A DNA stretch of 64,000 nucleotides from Ampelocalamus luodianensis (lineage: Eukaryota > Streptophyta > Magnoliopsida > Poales > Poaceae), in NCBI GenBank assembly GCA_036346255.1, contig CM070629.1, forward strand, positions 55,364,916-55,428,915, in the 5' to 3' direction. Made by a program: the position numbers and the translations under genes. Position 1 is the stretch's first letter; the number at the start of each line of letters is the position of its first letter. The notes below the pieces were generated by a model that searched no databases, was not told where the DNA came from, and saw only the letters and a list, made by a program, of their open reading frames with translations. Of the stretch, positions 55,301 to 64,000 are shown one piece after another.

Positions 55301-57977
55301 TGTGATTTTGCTTGGACATAGTTTTTGCAAAAAAATTGGAGCAGAGATAATACCAAACTACCCATAGTCATTTAATACTCTGTAACCTCCATTTGAGGAA
55401 TAAATCCGATCAACATGAACTGAAAATTGGAAAGAAATGGCTGCCAATAGTAGAAATGTTGATAAACAAAACCCATTGAGGGTATGAAAAAAGGGCATAT
55501 GCAATAAGTGCACACAGGGTATCCTTGTAGAGAGGAAGACAAAAATGCAGCTAGCAAACACAAAATGATTGTGGATGGAACAACAAAGTAATTGATTTCA
55601 GAATATAAGCACTGATCTGGTCATATTTTACATGTGTTCATAGTACAAGTTGTCCACAATGAACCAAATAGTAAAAAGTACTGTGTAAATTAATGGCACC
55701 AGAGGAGCCTGCAATAAGTTAGCTGCAAACACAAAACATGCATACGATAACTGCAGAACAAGACATGCATAGATAATACCAGATGTGAAAACATCAACAA
55801 AGAAAACATGACACACTAAACAATACCGTTAAAAAATAGCATCTAAAGCAAAAAAAAAAAAATCAGGAATCCTATTAATCCAACCTCATGTAAGATTGCA
55901 CTGTATGTGATTAGTCATTATCAACGCAGGTAACATAATATCGTAAGGCCATGAAAGAAACTACCTTCTCTTTCCTCATATATCAGAGATTATGACACAT
56001 GCCCAAATTACCTACAAATGAAAATATATATTTATTTGGTAGGATGAACAATGCCATCACTAATAAGATGAAAAATGTAATCCTAGAATCAACAATCTCT
56101 AGTATGCATCCCTTCTTAATTAGGTGAGAATAGTTGAAAACATCTCCCCTCGAAAGATATTATTATGTGTCATAAAGTAAGAAAGAAGAAACCACATGTT
56201 CATGTTGAAAGCAGGCAAAGTGCTGAAATAGCAGAGAGGACTGCACGAACCACAGGTGTAACAGGATTAGGGCGCTGATATGAAACCAAAGACATTATAC
56301 TGACCAGAGAAGAACAAGAATGGTCAGTTTGTTAAAGATTGGAGATAGTAGTACTGAATAATCTATTGAATCATGTCACTTGTAATACTTACCCATTCCC
56401 ATGCAAGTAATAGAAAATACATCACTTAACCAAACTTATCCGTCTGACTCTCGTAACATGAAATCTAATAGTATGATAGCCTAAGTTGCACTAACATATT
56501 CCTAAGAAAAAAGATGCACCAGCATAGATGGACACTATTACCACGCCATATCTTTTTTCCAAAAGCACCAACACAGCTACGATCATACAATTTTTTCAAC
56601 TTCCATTTGCAGCTAAGTAAATGCGTATTGATCAACAATACTTGATTTACATACTAATAAGATTCGAGATACCAAAATTTTAGTCAACATATTGCAGTAC
56701 CTTTACATGGAATCATATGCTAGCTTGTGTCTAAAGTAGACGTAGCTCATAAAAACAAGTTAGCCATGTCAGCAATAACATATTAAAAGTTTAGTCCCAC
56801 TGGAGACAAACTGATAGAACACAAAATTTCCTCACACAAGTATAAGAAGTATCTGGCCGTGGCCATGCTCAGCAGGTGCCAGACATGCTAGACAATCCCT
56901 GAGTACAAGAGTCAGTGCAACCTACCTGAGAAGCAATCTAAAGATCGCAATCCTGTATCCTTTACATACATATGGAAACTCATTAGGCAAGAACATACCA
57001 AAGTTTAGCATTGTGGGCTACACTGACTTGGTTTGGAATGTGATTAAACCAATAAATTGACTATTATGAAGTGAGGATGTGATTTTTGTAAAGCGTGGAG
57101 AAAAGGACATACATGAATGCAGAAGGCTAGTATAGCAAACAGTGATGTTGCAAGGAGATTTTAATTGCATAATCAATGTGAAACAACATTAGATTGACTA
57201 ACTAATATGTATAACATGTAAAGGCTTGCTGCACGTGAGGAGAACATACAAGTTAAGAAGCAGTGAAGGAAGATGCAGCATGATTTTAATCATTTCATGT
57301 GATTGTGTATAACAATTATGAGAAGGTCTACAAAATACAGAGTCCACAAGAAGACTCGATATGTACATAGTCATTTTTCCTTTTATTGCTGGATAGATGA
57401 ATAGATAAGAGTCTGCGAAAGCATCCAATCGAATCGAATCCAGTAGATGTAGATGGCAAAAGAAAGGAAAATATGTTTGAGCGTGGCTACCTGATGGTTG
57501 TTGGGCAGAGGAGGGGACCGTGGCGGTCGACCTTGCCGACGCGCAGGGAGACGAGGGGAACGCAGATGCACCTGGCTAGCATGCGGACCTCCGACACCTC
57601 GAAGTGCTGCACCGACGAGGCAAAAGAATCAACCGATGGATGGATCGATACATCACTACTTCCCTTCTTCTTTTCTTCTTGTATAAAAGAACCAATCGAA
57701 GAAGAAGAAGAAGAAGAAAAAGGAACCTTACCTGGGAGAGGTGGGAGATGAAGCGGTCGTCGGCGGCGGCGCATGAGACGTTGAGGGTGAGGAGGGGCCA
57801 GAGGCGCTCGTCGGCGCGGCAGACCCCCATCAGCTGCTGGCGCAGAGGCACTGGCGGCCGACGAGCATCGTCTCCTCCTTGTTCCGATCGGGAGGTCTCC
57901 GGCTGGTCGGCGCCGGAGTCGGCGTCGGTGTTGGGGTAGGAGGAATAGTTCTCCTCTCTGCTCGGCGGCGCACCCAT
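52321..57977 (-). CDS. Conserved plant-type protein of unknown function, five exons, two apparent frameshifts
   Basis: Exons on the minus strand with GT-AG introns: 57732-57977 (ATG, 82 codons from MGAPPSREENYSSYPNTDAD), 57491-57606, 54428-54671, 52578-53718 and 52321-52455. The N-terminus is acidic and polar. Exons 2-3 encode a compact segment with strands such as GKLSLVLLPSSSMRITFAGD and SFLIRISEYQVFYYWCAEKS, which I guess is a PH-like fold. Exon 4 is Ser/Pro/Leu rich (PLDLPLSFPLLPSLYPLPTQ) and exon 5 ends acidic (MELRLEDEVSGGDDAHATF). Two single-base losses seem to break exon 4: near 53045 the frame moves from 53718-53032 to the overlapping 53128-52574, and near 52630 it must move again for exon 5 to read its acidic end. 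Intact length would be about 630 residues. I do not recognise a function. Exon-intron integrity suggests a real gene or a very young pseudogene. Confidence 0.7.
53783..53899 (+). other. Short sense ORF inside intron 3 of the minus-strand gene
   Basis: A 38-codon frame from ATG at 53783 to TGA at 53899 begins MGEISEVRGALYSFIKTQII. It is GC-richer than the surrounding intron and sounds like the start of an unrelated protein. It may be a captured first exon. No family is recognised. Confidence 0.25.
54124..54250. repeat. Three successive hairpin units (TATCACGAGCGGTT type)
   Basis: 54124-54161 pairs TATCACGAGCGGTT with AACCGTGTCGTGATA; 54169-54204 pairs TATCACGACGGTT with AACCGTCAGTGATA; a third, weaker unit starts at 54212. 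Such CGGTTAGTGAA words are common in grass DNA transposon ends. The block lies in intron 3 of the minus-strand gene. Confidence 0.65.
54672..57490 (-). other. Long intron 2 of the minus-strand gene
   Basis: 2.8 kb of AT-rich sequence between exons 2 and 3, with donor GTAGCC and acceptor TACAG on the minus strand. I found no convincing ORF, TIR pair or tandem repeat in it. Confidence 0.6.
57697..57722. repeat. (GAA)n microsatellite in intron 1
   Basis: Eight GAA-type units in the 125-bp intron between exons 1 and 2 of the minus-strand gene. Confidence 0.9.
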
Positions 57978-59169
57978 CGGAGGAGAGAAGGAAAGGGAAA
58001 TTAGGGTTTGCTGGGAAGTGGGGATTGGACGACGAAGCGTGGATTGGATTGGGATTGGGATTGGGATTGGATTGGGGAGGACACGAGAGGTGAGGACAGG
58101 GGAACCGAACCAGAGCAGACTCGTCAGATATTTTTCAATAGGTGTGGTGCCGCTGCCGGTGCGCTTCGTTGGGCCCCTCGCTCCACCCTCCGCGCATCTG
58201 CCTCTCACGTTTGCATCCAATTTCCTCTCCTCCTGGTACTCCTTGGGAGCCGCCAGGGAGCTAACGTACGGACGGAGCCTCTGGAGAGAGAAAAAACGCG
58301 TTGGAAAAAATTACAATATCGTTGTGAACAGTATGCAATATTTTTTTTTCTACAAATGTAATATTTTTTTCTACGGATGCAACACTTGTAACATCCCTAG
58401 ACAACAGTTGCAACATCACAAATCAAAAAACAAAGCATCTTGAAAAAAAAGAATCCTAATGCTGAGATAAGTAGATAACCCTGGTGTGCAAGCAATTACA
58501 AACTGTGCATAGGATAATTACGATATGTGCGCCTATTCAGAAGAAGCTTTTGGAAATGTGGTATCTGTTCGATCTTCCCGGAGTTCTCATACTACAAGTT
58601 AATACTAGTTACTAACTAGTTGTATACATTACTTCATTATATATGTATGTATAGTTCCTCTGTATTTTTACTTCACAGGGTGTACAGACAGTACAGTTCA
58701 TTATTCAATCAGAAAAGTAATATCGAAGCTAAAACTTGTATTACTGTTGGAGTTGCTATGATATGGCCGGTGTAGTTTGGTCACGCACACACCTAGCTAG
58801 ATAAGGACCGAAGACAAAAATGAAGCAGAGAGATGAGTCATGTATGGACCGTACGTACAATATAAAGAGCGTACGAACGCTTCAGACGTCAGCGTGGAAG
58901 CATTTCCCTATTCCCTTACAGTTAGTCCCGTTTGTTTAGGTTTTTTCTTTGGCTTAAAAACAAAAAAACTAAGCCTAAACAAAAAAGGTAGCTTTTACAT
59001 CTAGCTTATAAAAAAGCTTAAGCCATTTTAAGCCTAAAAACCATAAGTCATAAAAGAGATGCTTTTTTTGACTGCTTTTTTTGACTTTTGCGGATAAGAA
59101 TATCACTTTGCCACTTAAGTTCGTTGAAATTCCCCATCAAATACCATTCATATATAACTCCAATCCTTT
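57978..59169. other. 5' leader of the minus-strand gene and repeat-rich upstream DNA
   Basis: 57978-58230 is GC-rich and probably the 5' UTR and promoter of the minus-strand gene, with five GGATTGGGATT-like units near 58045. 58920-59060 contains CCCGTTTGTTTAGG and repeated AAGCCTAAA and its complement, as in non-autonomous grass DNA transposons. No frame is supported in between. Confidence 0.45.
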
Positions 59170-59885
59170 CTCTTTTTTTCTCCTCTTTCCTCCTCCCCAC
59201 CCTGTTTTCTTTTCCCCTTCGGCTCCTACACCTGACACCTCTCTCCCAGATCGCCGCCGTCCTTCCCTCGCCCGACACCGTCTCTCCCGCGCCTGGCGCC
59301 ATCTACCTCGATATCCGCTTGACCCCACCATCCTCCTCCCCAACTCCGTCGGCCTCCCTCGACCTCCATCGGCTGGAGCCCGTTCGACATGCACATGATC
59401 CGCAACTTCCCCTCGATGCCCTAGTCCATCATGTCCTAGATCGACGCTGCCCTCGTCTCCAACGAGTACGCCCACGCCTACGGCCTCCTTGACCCCTCCG
59501 CCTCCGCCTCCTCACGGTCGCAATAGCCTCGGCACAAGGGCGAGGAGCGGGAGAAGGAAGGGGAGGCCTCCGCCACGTGGGCTCCTAGAGAAGGCGGCGG
59601 CCGTGGCGAAGGTGAGGTCGATGTTGGCCATCACGTCTGCCACCTTCCTCCTGGTGCTCCTCTTCTACCTCCGCTGCACGCCCTGCCTCCGCGCCTACCT
59701 CAGCTTCTCCACGCTCGCCGTCCTCCTCCTCGGCGGCCAGGTCTCCATCCTCCTCCTCCCCCCACCTCCGCTTCCAGCTCAACGTTGTGTCCTTCACGCT
59801 GCTCCTCCCCAACGCCATCACGGCGCTCGCCCTTGTCGCGTTGTCCCTGGCATCTGTCCCCATCGTGCTCCACCAGGCACCACGA
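59170..59885 (+). pseudogene. Captured GC-rich gene fragments, partly presenilin-like
   Basis: A block much richer in GC than its surroundings. One frame near 59380-59520 reads FDMHMIRNFPSMP, IDAALVSNEYAHAYGLLDPS and RHKGEEREKEGEASATWAPR with stops between them; I do not recognise it. From about 59618 the frame 59489-59926 reads MLAITSATFLLVLLFYLRCT, CLRAYLSFSTLAVLLLGGQV and NVVSFTLLLPNAITALALVA, hydrophobic segments that resemble membrane helices 2-4 of plant presenilin (TFLLVLLFYYRCT-type). Frame changes and stops rule out a working product. It adjoins a gypsy LTR piece that has lost its start, so the fragments may lie inside another TIR element or at a rearrangement point. Confidence 0.4.
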
Positions 59886-62800
59886 TTCAAATCTCTTCAC
59901 CAAATTTCAAAATTCAAATTTTGTAATTAGAATTTTTCCTGCAAAACTGCTTGGTCATTTCTTTTTCTTTTCATTTCTTTCTCCTTCCTTCCTTTTTCTT
60001 TTTTTCCTTTTTCTCTTTTTCTTTATTTTTCCTCTTTTCTTTCCTTCTCTCTTTTCTTTCTTTCTCACTTTTCTTTCTACTGGCCTCTGCTCTGTTTCCG
60101 GCCGCGCCCAACTGCTCTGTCCAAATCGGTCGAGCACCACCACCACACCCGCCCCAGCCCCTCGGCCCCTGTGCTAGCCCCCTTCCCCTCGGCTGTGCCC
60201 CAGCCCCTCGGCCCTTGCGCTAGCCCCCTTCCCCTCGGCCGCGCGCCAACCTACACCTGTGTGCTGTCGGTCGCTTCACGTCGCCCTTCATCACGCACGA
60301 CACTCCATTTCCATTTGCGTCTGAAGCACCACGTCTCCACAACCCTCATCCACGTTATGCCACCATCAATTGCTTACCACTATCCACCATCGCATTCAAT
60401 TTTTACGTTTCCCCGAAGTTCTTCAATGTCAACCAAAATGGTCGTTGTTTTCCCGCAAGCGTTCCTCGTCGACTCAAAAGTCACCTTCGTGCTATAGAAG
60501 GAGCACCGCATGTCCCTCGCTCCCCTCTTCAATTCTCCCCAAGCCCCGACGCCCAACTCCCCTCCGTTTGCTCGGAACGCCCGACGCCATCCACTCTCCT
60601 ATCCAAGTCTGGCGTCATCGTTTTCTCATCGATCTCCTTCTCCGATGAGTACCAAGCCGAGCTAGGTGCGTTATCTCATGTTACCAAGGTTCACCCACAT
60701 TTTACCTACCTCCTCTTGGCCGATTCCTCGTCATGGAGCACTGCCGCTGTGTGCCCTTCTTCTCTGCCGTCGGCCGCAGTTGTTGCACCTCCACGGACCA
60801 CCATCGGCCACTCTGACCCGGCACCACATTCCCCATGCTGCCGACCACCTCATGCTCCCACCACCTTCGTCGCCGCACTGCTGGAGCACCGCCGCCCTAA
60901 GCCACCCACCGCTGTTCGTGCGCCTCCCCAGCCGCCGGCACCGCCACCGGCCACCTCCTACCACACCGCCACCTCCTATCCCTTACACAGACCGCCGGCT
61001 ACCCATTTTGCTGATCGCCCACCGCGGCCACACCGCCGTCCACCGCTAGCCGCCGCCCCGAGCGCCACCTCCCCTCTCTGTGTTTTCCTATTTTCTATTG
61101 TGCTTTTGTGAGTTTCCTCTGAGTCACTGACATTAGAGGCCTACTTGTCATACACATTTCTTCCCCTCTCTTTCCATCTCTCTCATTAGCAAGTGGGACC
61201 CAACCGTCAGCAAAATTCTTTTAATCCTGAAAAGGAAGATTCCCTATAATATTCCCTCCTTTCCATTTTTAGGATTTTCTTTTCTAGAAAACTTCTAGGT
61301 GTTCGTTCTCCTTCATACGAACTCTGATTCTGTCGATTCTTGTTTCTAAATTCATATAAATTTATAATCTCTCTATTGGTACTTTTATAATTTTTTGATT
61401 TTATTTGAATTTATTGTATTTATTCGCCTCATTTTGCGCGTGTAGAATCCGACATTTCCGAAGCCTTCTTGTACCAGTCTACTGAAGCAACTTCAATCTT
61501 CAACGAAGGCAAGTCGTAGACCTTTTATCATGTTGTACCCATTTTATAAAATTATATTATTTTATATCAACATCTATGCTAATTTTATATTAATTGTTTC
61601 CGAGAATAGTTAAATACCTACTTGACAATATGCCACCTTGAATAATTGTGAATGCCTTATCCTTGGACACCATAGGGAAGGTTGATATTATTTGGAAATA
61701 TTAGTAATACCAACATTGGTGGCCTACTATGCTTATTCATGCATAGTTACGATGGGCTCATGATCACGTGTTCAAAAATGTTAAAGTTGACTTAATGATA
61801 TATGAAATTATGGTGTATCCACTGTTGATAAAACTTATTGTGCCATGGCAAGGGATGTCATTTAGTTGAGTTGAAAAAAATAGTTTTATACTCAGGCGCA
61901 TGATCGTGCAGTAAAGGGATGCATTTGGGATGAGGATATCTCGCCTGAGTAATCACTAAGAACTTAACTTGGTGCGCTATTGATCTGGGTCTTACCGTAT
62001 AACCACATATCTAGTATGAAATCGGCCTGACTAATTAATTAACGATGCCTTGATTTTGGTTCTGTTTTAGTGGAAATGTGAATCCTATGATATACATTCA
62101 CACTAACGCAAGAGGGTCCTCGACTGTGATGTATGTTGAGATGAAATTTTATGAGTTTGTGGAACCAGTCGGTGGCGAAACCTTAGCGAGCAGAACTGGG
62201 TTAAGACATAGCTTTGTAAAAGGCTTGTGATAATCACTTAATCGCACGCCTTCGGAAGCGTGTCTTGGCCGATATTATAAGTTGACTATCTCTTGTGGGT
62301 TAAGTTGTACAACCTCTGCAGAGTGTTAAAAACTGTTCGAACAGCCGTGTCCCTGGTTATGGACAATGTCTGGTGATTTCACATGAGAGGTAGAGTTTTC
62401 TTAAATTGATTGGGGGTGGAATGGTTGGGAAGTGAACGGGTAGTTCACTAGTTGTTTCAAAGTATTTGTTTACTTATGTATTTAATCTTTTAAATTATGT
62501 TTTTCAATCTATTTACTGTATTTACTACTTTCTACAAAATAGCCATAAAGCTACTCTCGTTCAAGCCTTGCATGAATACTATATGTATACATTTTCCTAC
62601 AACTTACTGAGTACTTTATGTACTCACGGTTTTATGCCATTGTTGATCAGTTGTTAAGAAAGAACAGGGAACCCACCGTTCTATGAGGACAAGTACTTCG
62701 AAGACTATGCGAATTAGGATGAACACCCCACTCAATTGTCTATGAGCATGTCGGATGAACACCACAAGTTATCTTATTTTCGCTGCAAGAGTTCTATTGG

Positions 62801-62975
62801 TATTAAACTTCGACCATAAGGTCTACTGCTTCTATTTAATAATAATTTGCTTATTTATTAGTTGTTTCGTTGTATGGATATGATTTTCATCGATGTTGTC
62901 ACTGTATGAGCTAGTTACTGATCATGGGACTAGTTCAGAATACACAAAGTGCAGATTTTCATGTTGGGTCCCCGG
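59886..62975 (+). mobile_element. Gypsy LTR piece, 5' end missing
   Basis: From AAATTTCAAAATTCAAATTT onward it parallels the post-insert part of the 44408-50197 LTR: a pyrimidine-rich then Pro/His-coding leader, CTCATTAGCAAGTGGGACCC, CATTTCCGAAGCC, CAATCTTCAACGAAGGCAAG, CAACCTCTGCAGAGTGTTAA and an end in TACACAAAGTGCAG...GGGTCCCC. No clear primer-binding site follows. Frames in 60171-61111 are LTR leader, not genes. Confidence 0.65.
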
Positions 62976-63444
62976 CGGTAGCTTTATCTACATGGCTACA
63001 TGGCCCGTCTGACTAATTGTGTTTAGGCCGGCACGGCATGGTCCATGAGCTTGGCTTGTCGTGCTTGGGTTGGCGGCCAAGCCCACGGGCCAGCACGATT
63101 TGGCTCGTTTACTTAGTCGAACCGCCGAAGCGTACCTAAACAGGTCCATGCTGTGCCGGGCCGTGCCGCCCATTTGACCACCTCTTTACTGTTCCAAATA
63201 CATCACTGATCGCATGAAATATATAATAGTGTCACTAAACGCGCTTAAGTGGATCATCTTAAGTCACTAGCTCCTCAAGCCAAACCTAACCTATGACATG
63301 GTTCCTCTCCCCACCAACTTTGCCCTCGCTACCACTGCCTCCCTATCCCTTCCCTCCTCCCTCTCATGCTCTACTTCCCCCTCCTTTTCTCTACATCGTG
63401 CTCCTCTCGATGGTAGTCGTGGATCTAGGAAATTGAGTCACCGC
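62976..63444. other. GC-rich repeat fragment and intergenic DNA
   Basis: 63025-63180 contains GGCCGGCACGGCATG and GTGCCGGGCCGTGCCG, wording typical of grass hAT-type non-autonomous elements, but both ends are not resolved. 63186-63444 shows no feature. Confidence 0.4.
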
Positions 63445-63582
63445 TGTTAGATATATATATAGCATGTGTTATTCTTCCCTAGTTTATGGCGCTTTCTGCA
63501 TATTGGCTACTTCCTTGTATCTGTATATATGGTGGCCCATTGGCCCCTTGGAATAGTGAAAGCCCATTCTAACTTTTCAACA
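63445..63582 (+). mobile_element. Copia 5' LTR (138 bp), element continues past the window
   Basis: It starts TGTTAGATATATATATAGCA and ends AACTTTTCAACA, followed at 63583 by TGGTATCAAGCAGG, a tRNA-Met type primer-binding site. The LTR is short even for copia. The leader and probable gag lie to the right; a long open but domain-less frame starts at ATG 63652. Confidence 0.8.
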
Positions 63583-63596
63583 TGGTATCAAGCAGG
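63583..63596 (+). other. Copia primer-binding site
   Basis: TGGTATCAAGCAGG directly follows the LTR. Confidence 0.75.
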
Positions 63597-64000
63597 TTAG
63601 GGTTAGGGTTAGGTTTTCTCATCTCTTCTCTCCTACCCAGCTCCAGATCCAATGCCGCCACTCTCAACTCTTGATCCACAGCCGCCTCTCCCTCTCTTCT
63701 GTGAAGTTCACTTGTGTTTTTCGTCCGAATCCCCTGTTCACGACGCCTCCAGAGCTGCTACGAGCTCTCTTCGGCCCAGCTACTCGTGGTCGTGGTGTCG
63801 CCTGAGCTTGATCTCTCTCTCGGGGAGGTGGCACCGGCTACCCTGCTCGTGGCATCGCCCGAGCCCTAAGCCGCCCTGGCCTTCCGCCCACAAGCCCGCT
63901 ACCGGAGCCCAGCAAGCGAGTTGCCCAGCGTACTACTTCTGCTCTCGACGCTTGTGCACACATGGATTCCCACTCGGATCGGCGCCGGACCTTCGCCCTT

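Noticed and set aside
57576..58220. 214-codon minus-strand ORF as a single protein
   Set aside because: It reads from the 5' leader through exon 1 and into intron 1; the real start is at 57977 and a GT donor ends the exon at 57732.
60171..61111. Overlapping Pro/His-rich ORFs
   Set aside because: GC-rich LTR leader; three frames are open at once and none has a domain.

Overview
This window is nuclear DNA of a grass (Poaceae), probably rice-like. The evidence is a set of plant gene families (ProT proline transporter, plant histone H1 with its single intron, NPF/PTR transporter, MEI2-like RRM) embedded in nested plant transposons: Ty3/gypsy elements with LTRs over 3 kb, Ty1/copia elements, plant L1-type LINE, plant-mobile-domain (PMD) elements, MULE-like and hAT-like elements. 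Species is inferred; nothing in the sequence fixes it.

Layout. 1-1609 holds the last four exons of a proline transporter (+). 2210-2545 is a fragment of a MEI2-like RNA-binding protein gene (-). 2550-8374 is repeats: telo-box-like motifs, AT-rich tandem units, a 5'-truncated LINE, a six-copy ~153-bp satellite and a decayed PMD gene. 8375-19952 is a complete gypsy element with ATGTA target duplications, inserted into the PMD element, whose tail resumes at 19958. 20000-26494 contains tandem repeats, a foldback element, an RNase H remnant and two LTR pieces meeting head to head. 27106-30767 holds two pieces of one broken NPF transporter gene on opposite strands, with copia solo LTRs in and between them. 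30769-41189 is a pile of copia fragments and another 3.2-kb gypsy LTR. 41537-44407 is a second PMD copy. 44408-50197 is a solo gypsy LTR carrying a MULE-like element that contains a nearly intact histone H1 gene and an antisense RING-type gene fragment. 51003-51547 is a hAT-like MITE. 52321-57977 is a five-exon gene of unknown function (-). 59170-62975 has captured gene fragments and another LTR piece, and a copia element starts at 63445.

Only three loci look like host or host-derived genes with largely preserved structure: the ProT gene, the unknown minus-strand gene (two apparent frameshifts in its large exon) and the transposon-borne histone H1 (frameshifted near its C-terminus). Everything else is transposon, transposon remnant, gene debris or anonymous intergenic DNA. 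The most unusual object is the H1 plus RING chimeric TIR element nested in a solo LTR, itself inserted in a PMD-associated repeat. A second notable pattern is that differences between the paired 3.45-kb LTRs often fall at CAG/CTG words, including inside the primer-binding site, which may be a methylation-linked sequencing artefact and should be excluded before reading small frameshifts as biology.
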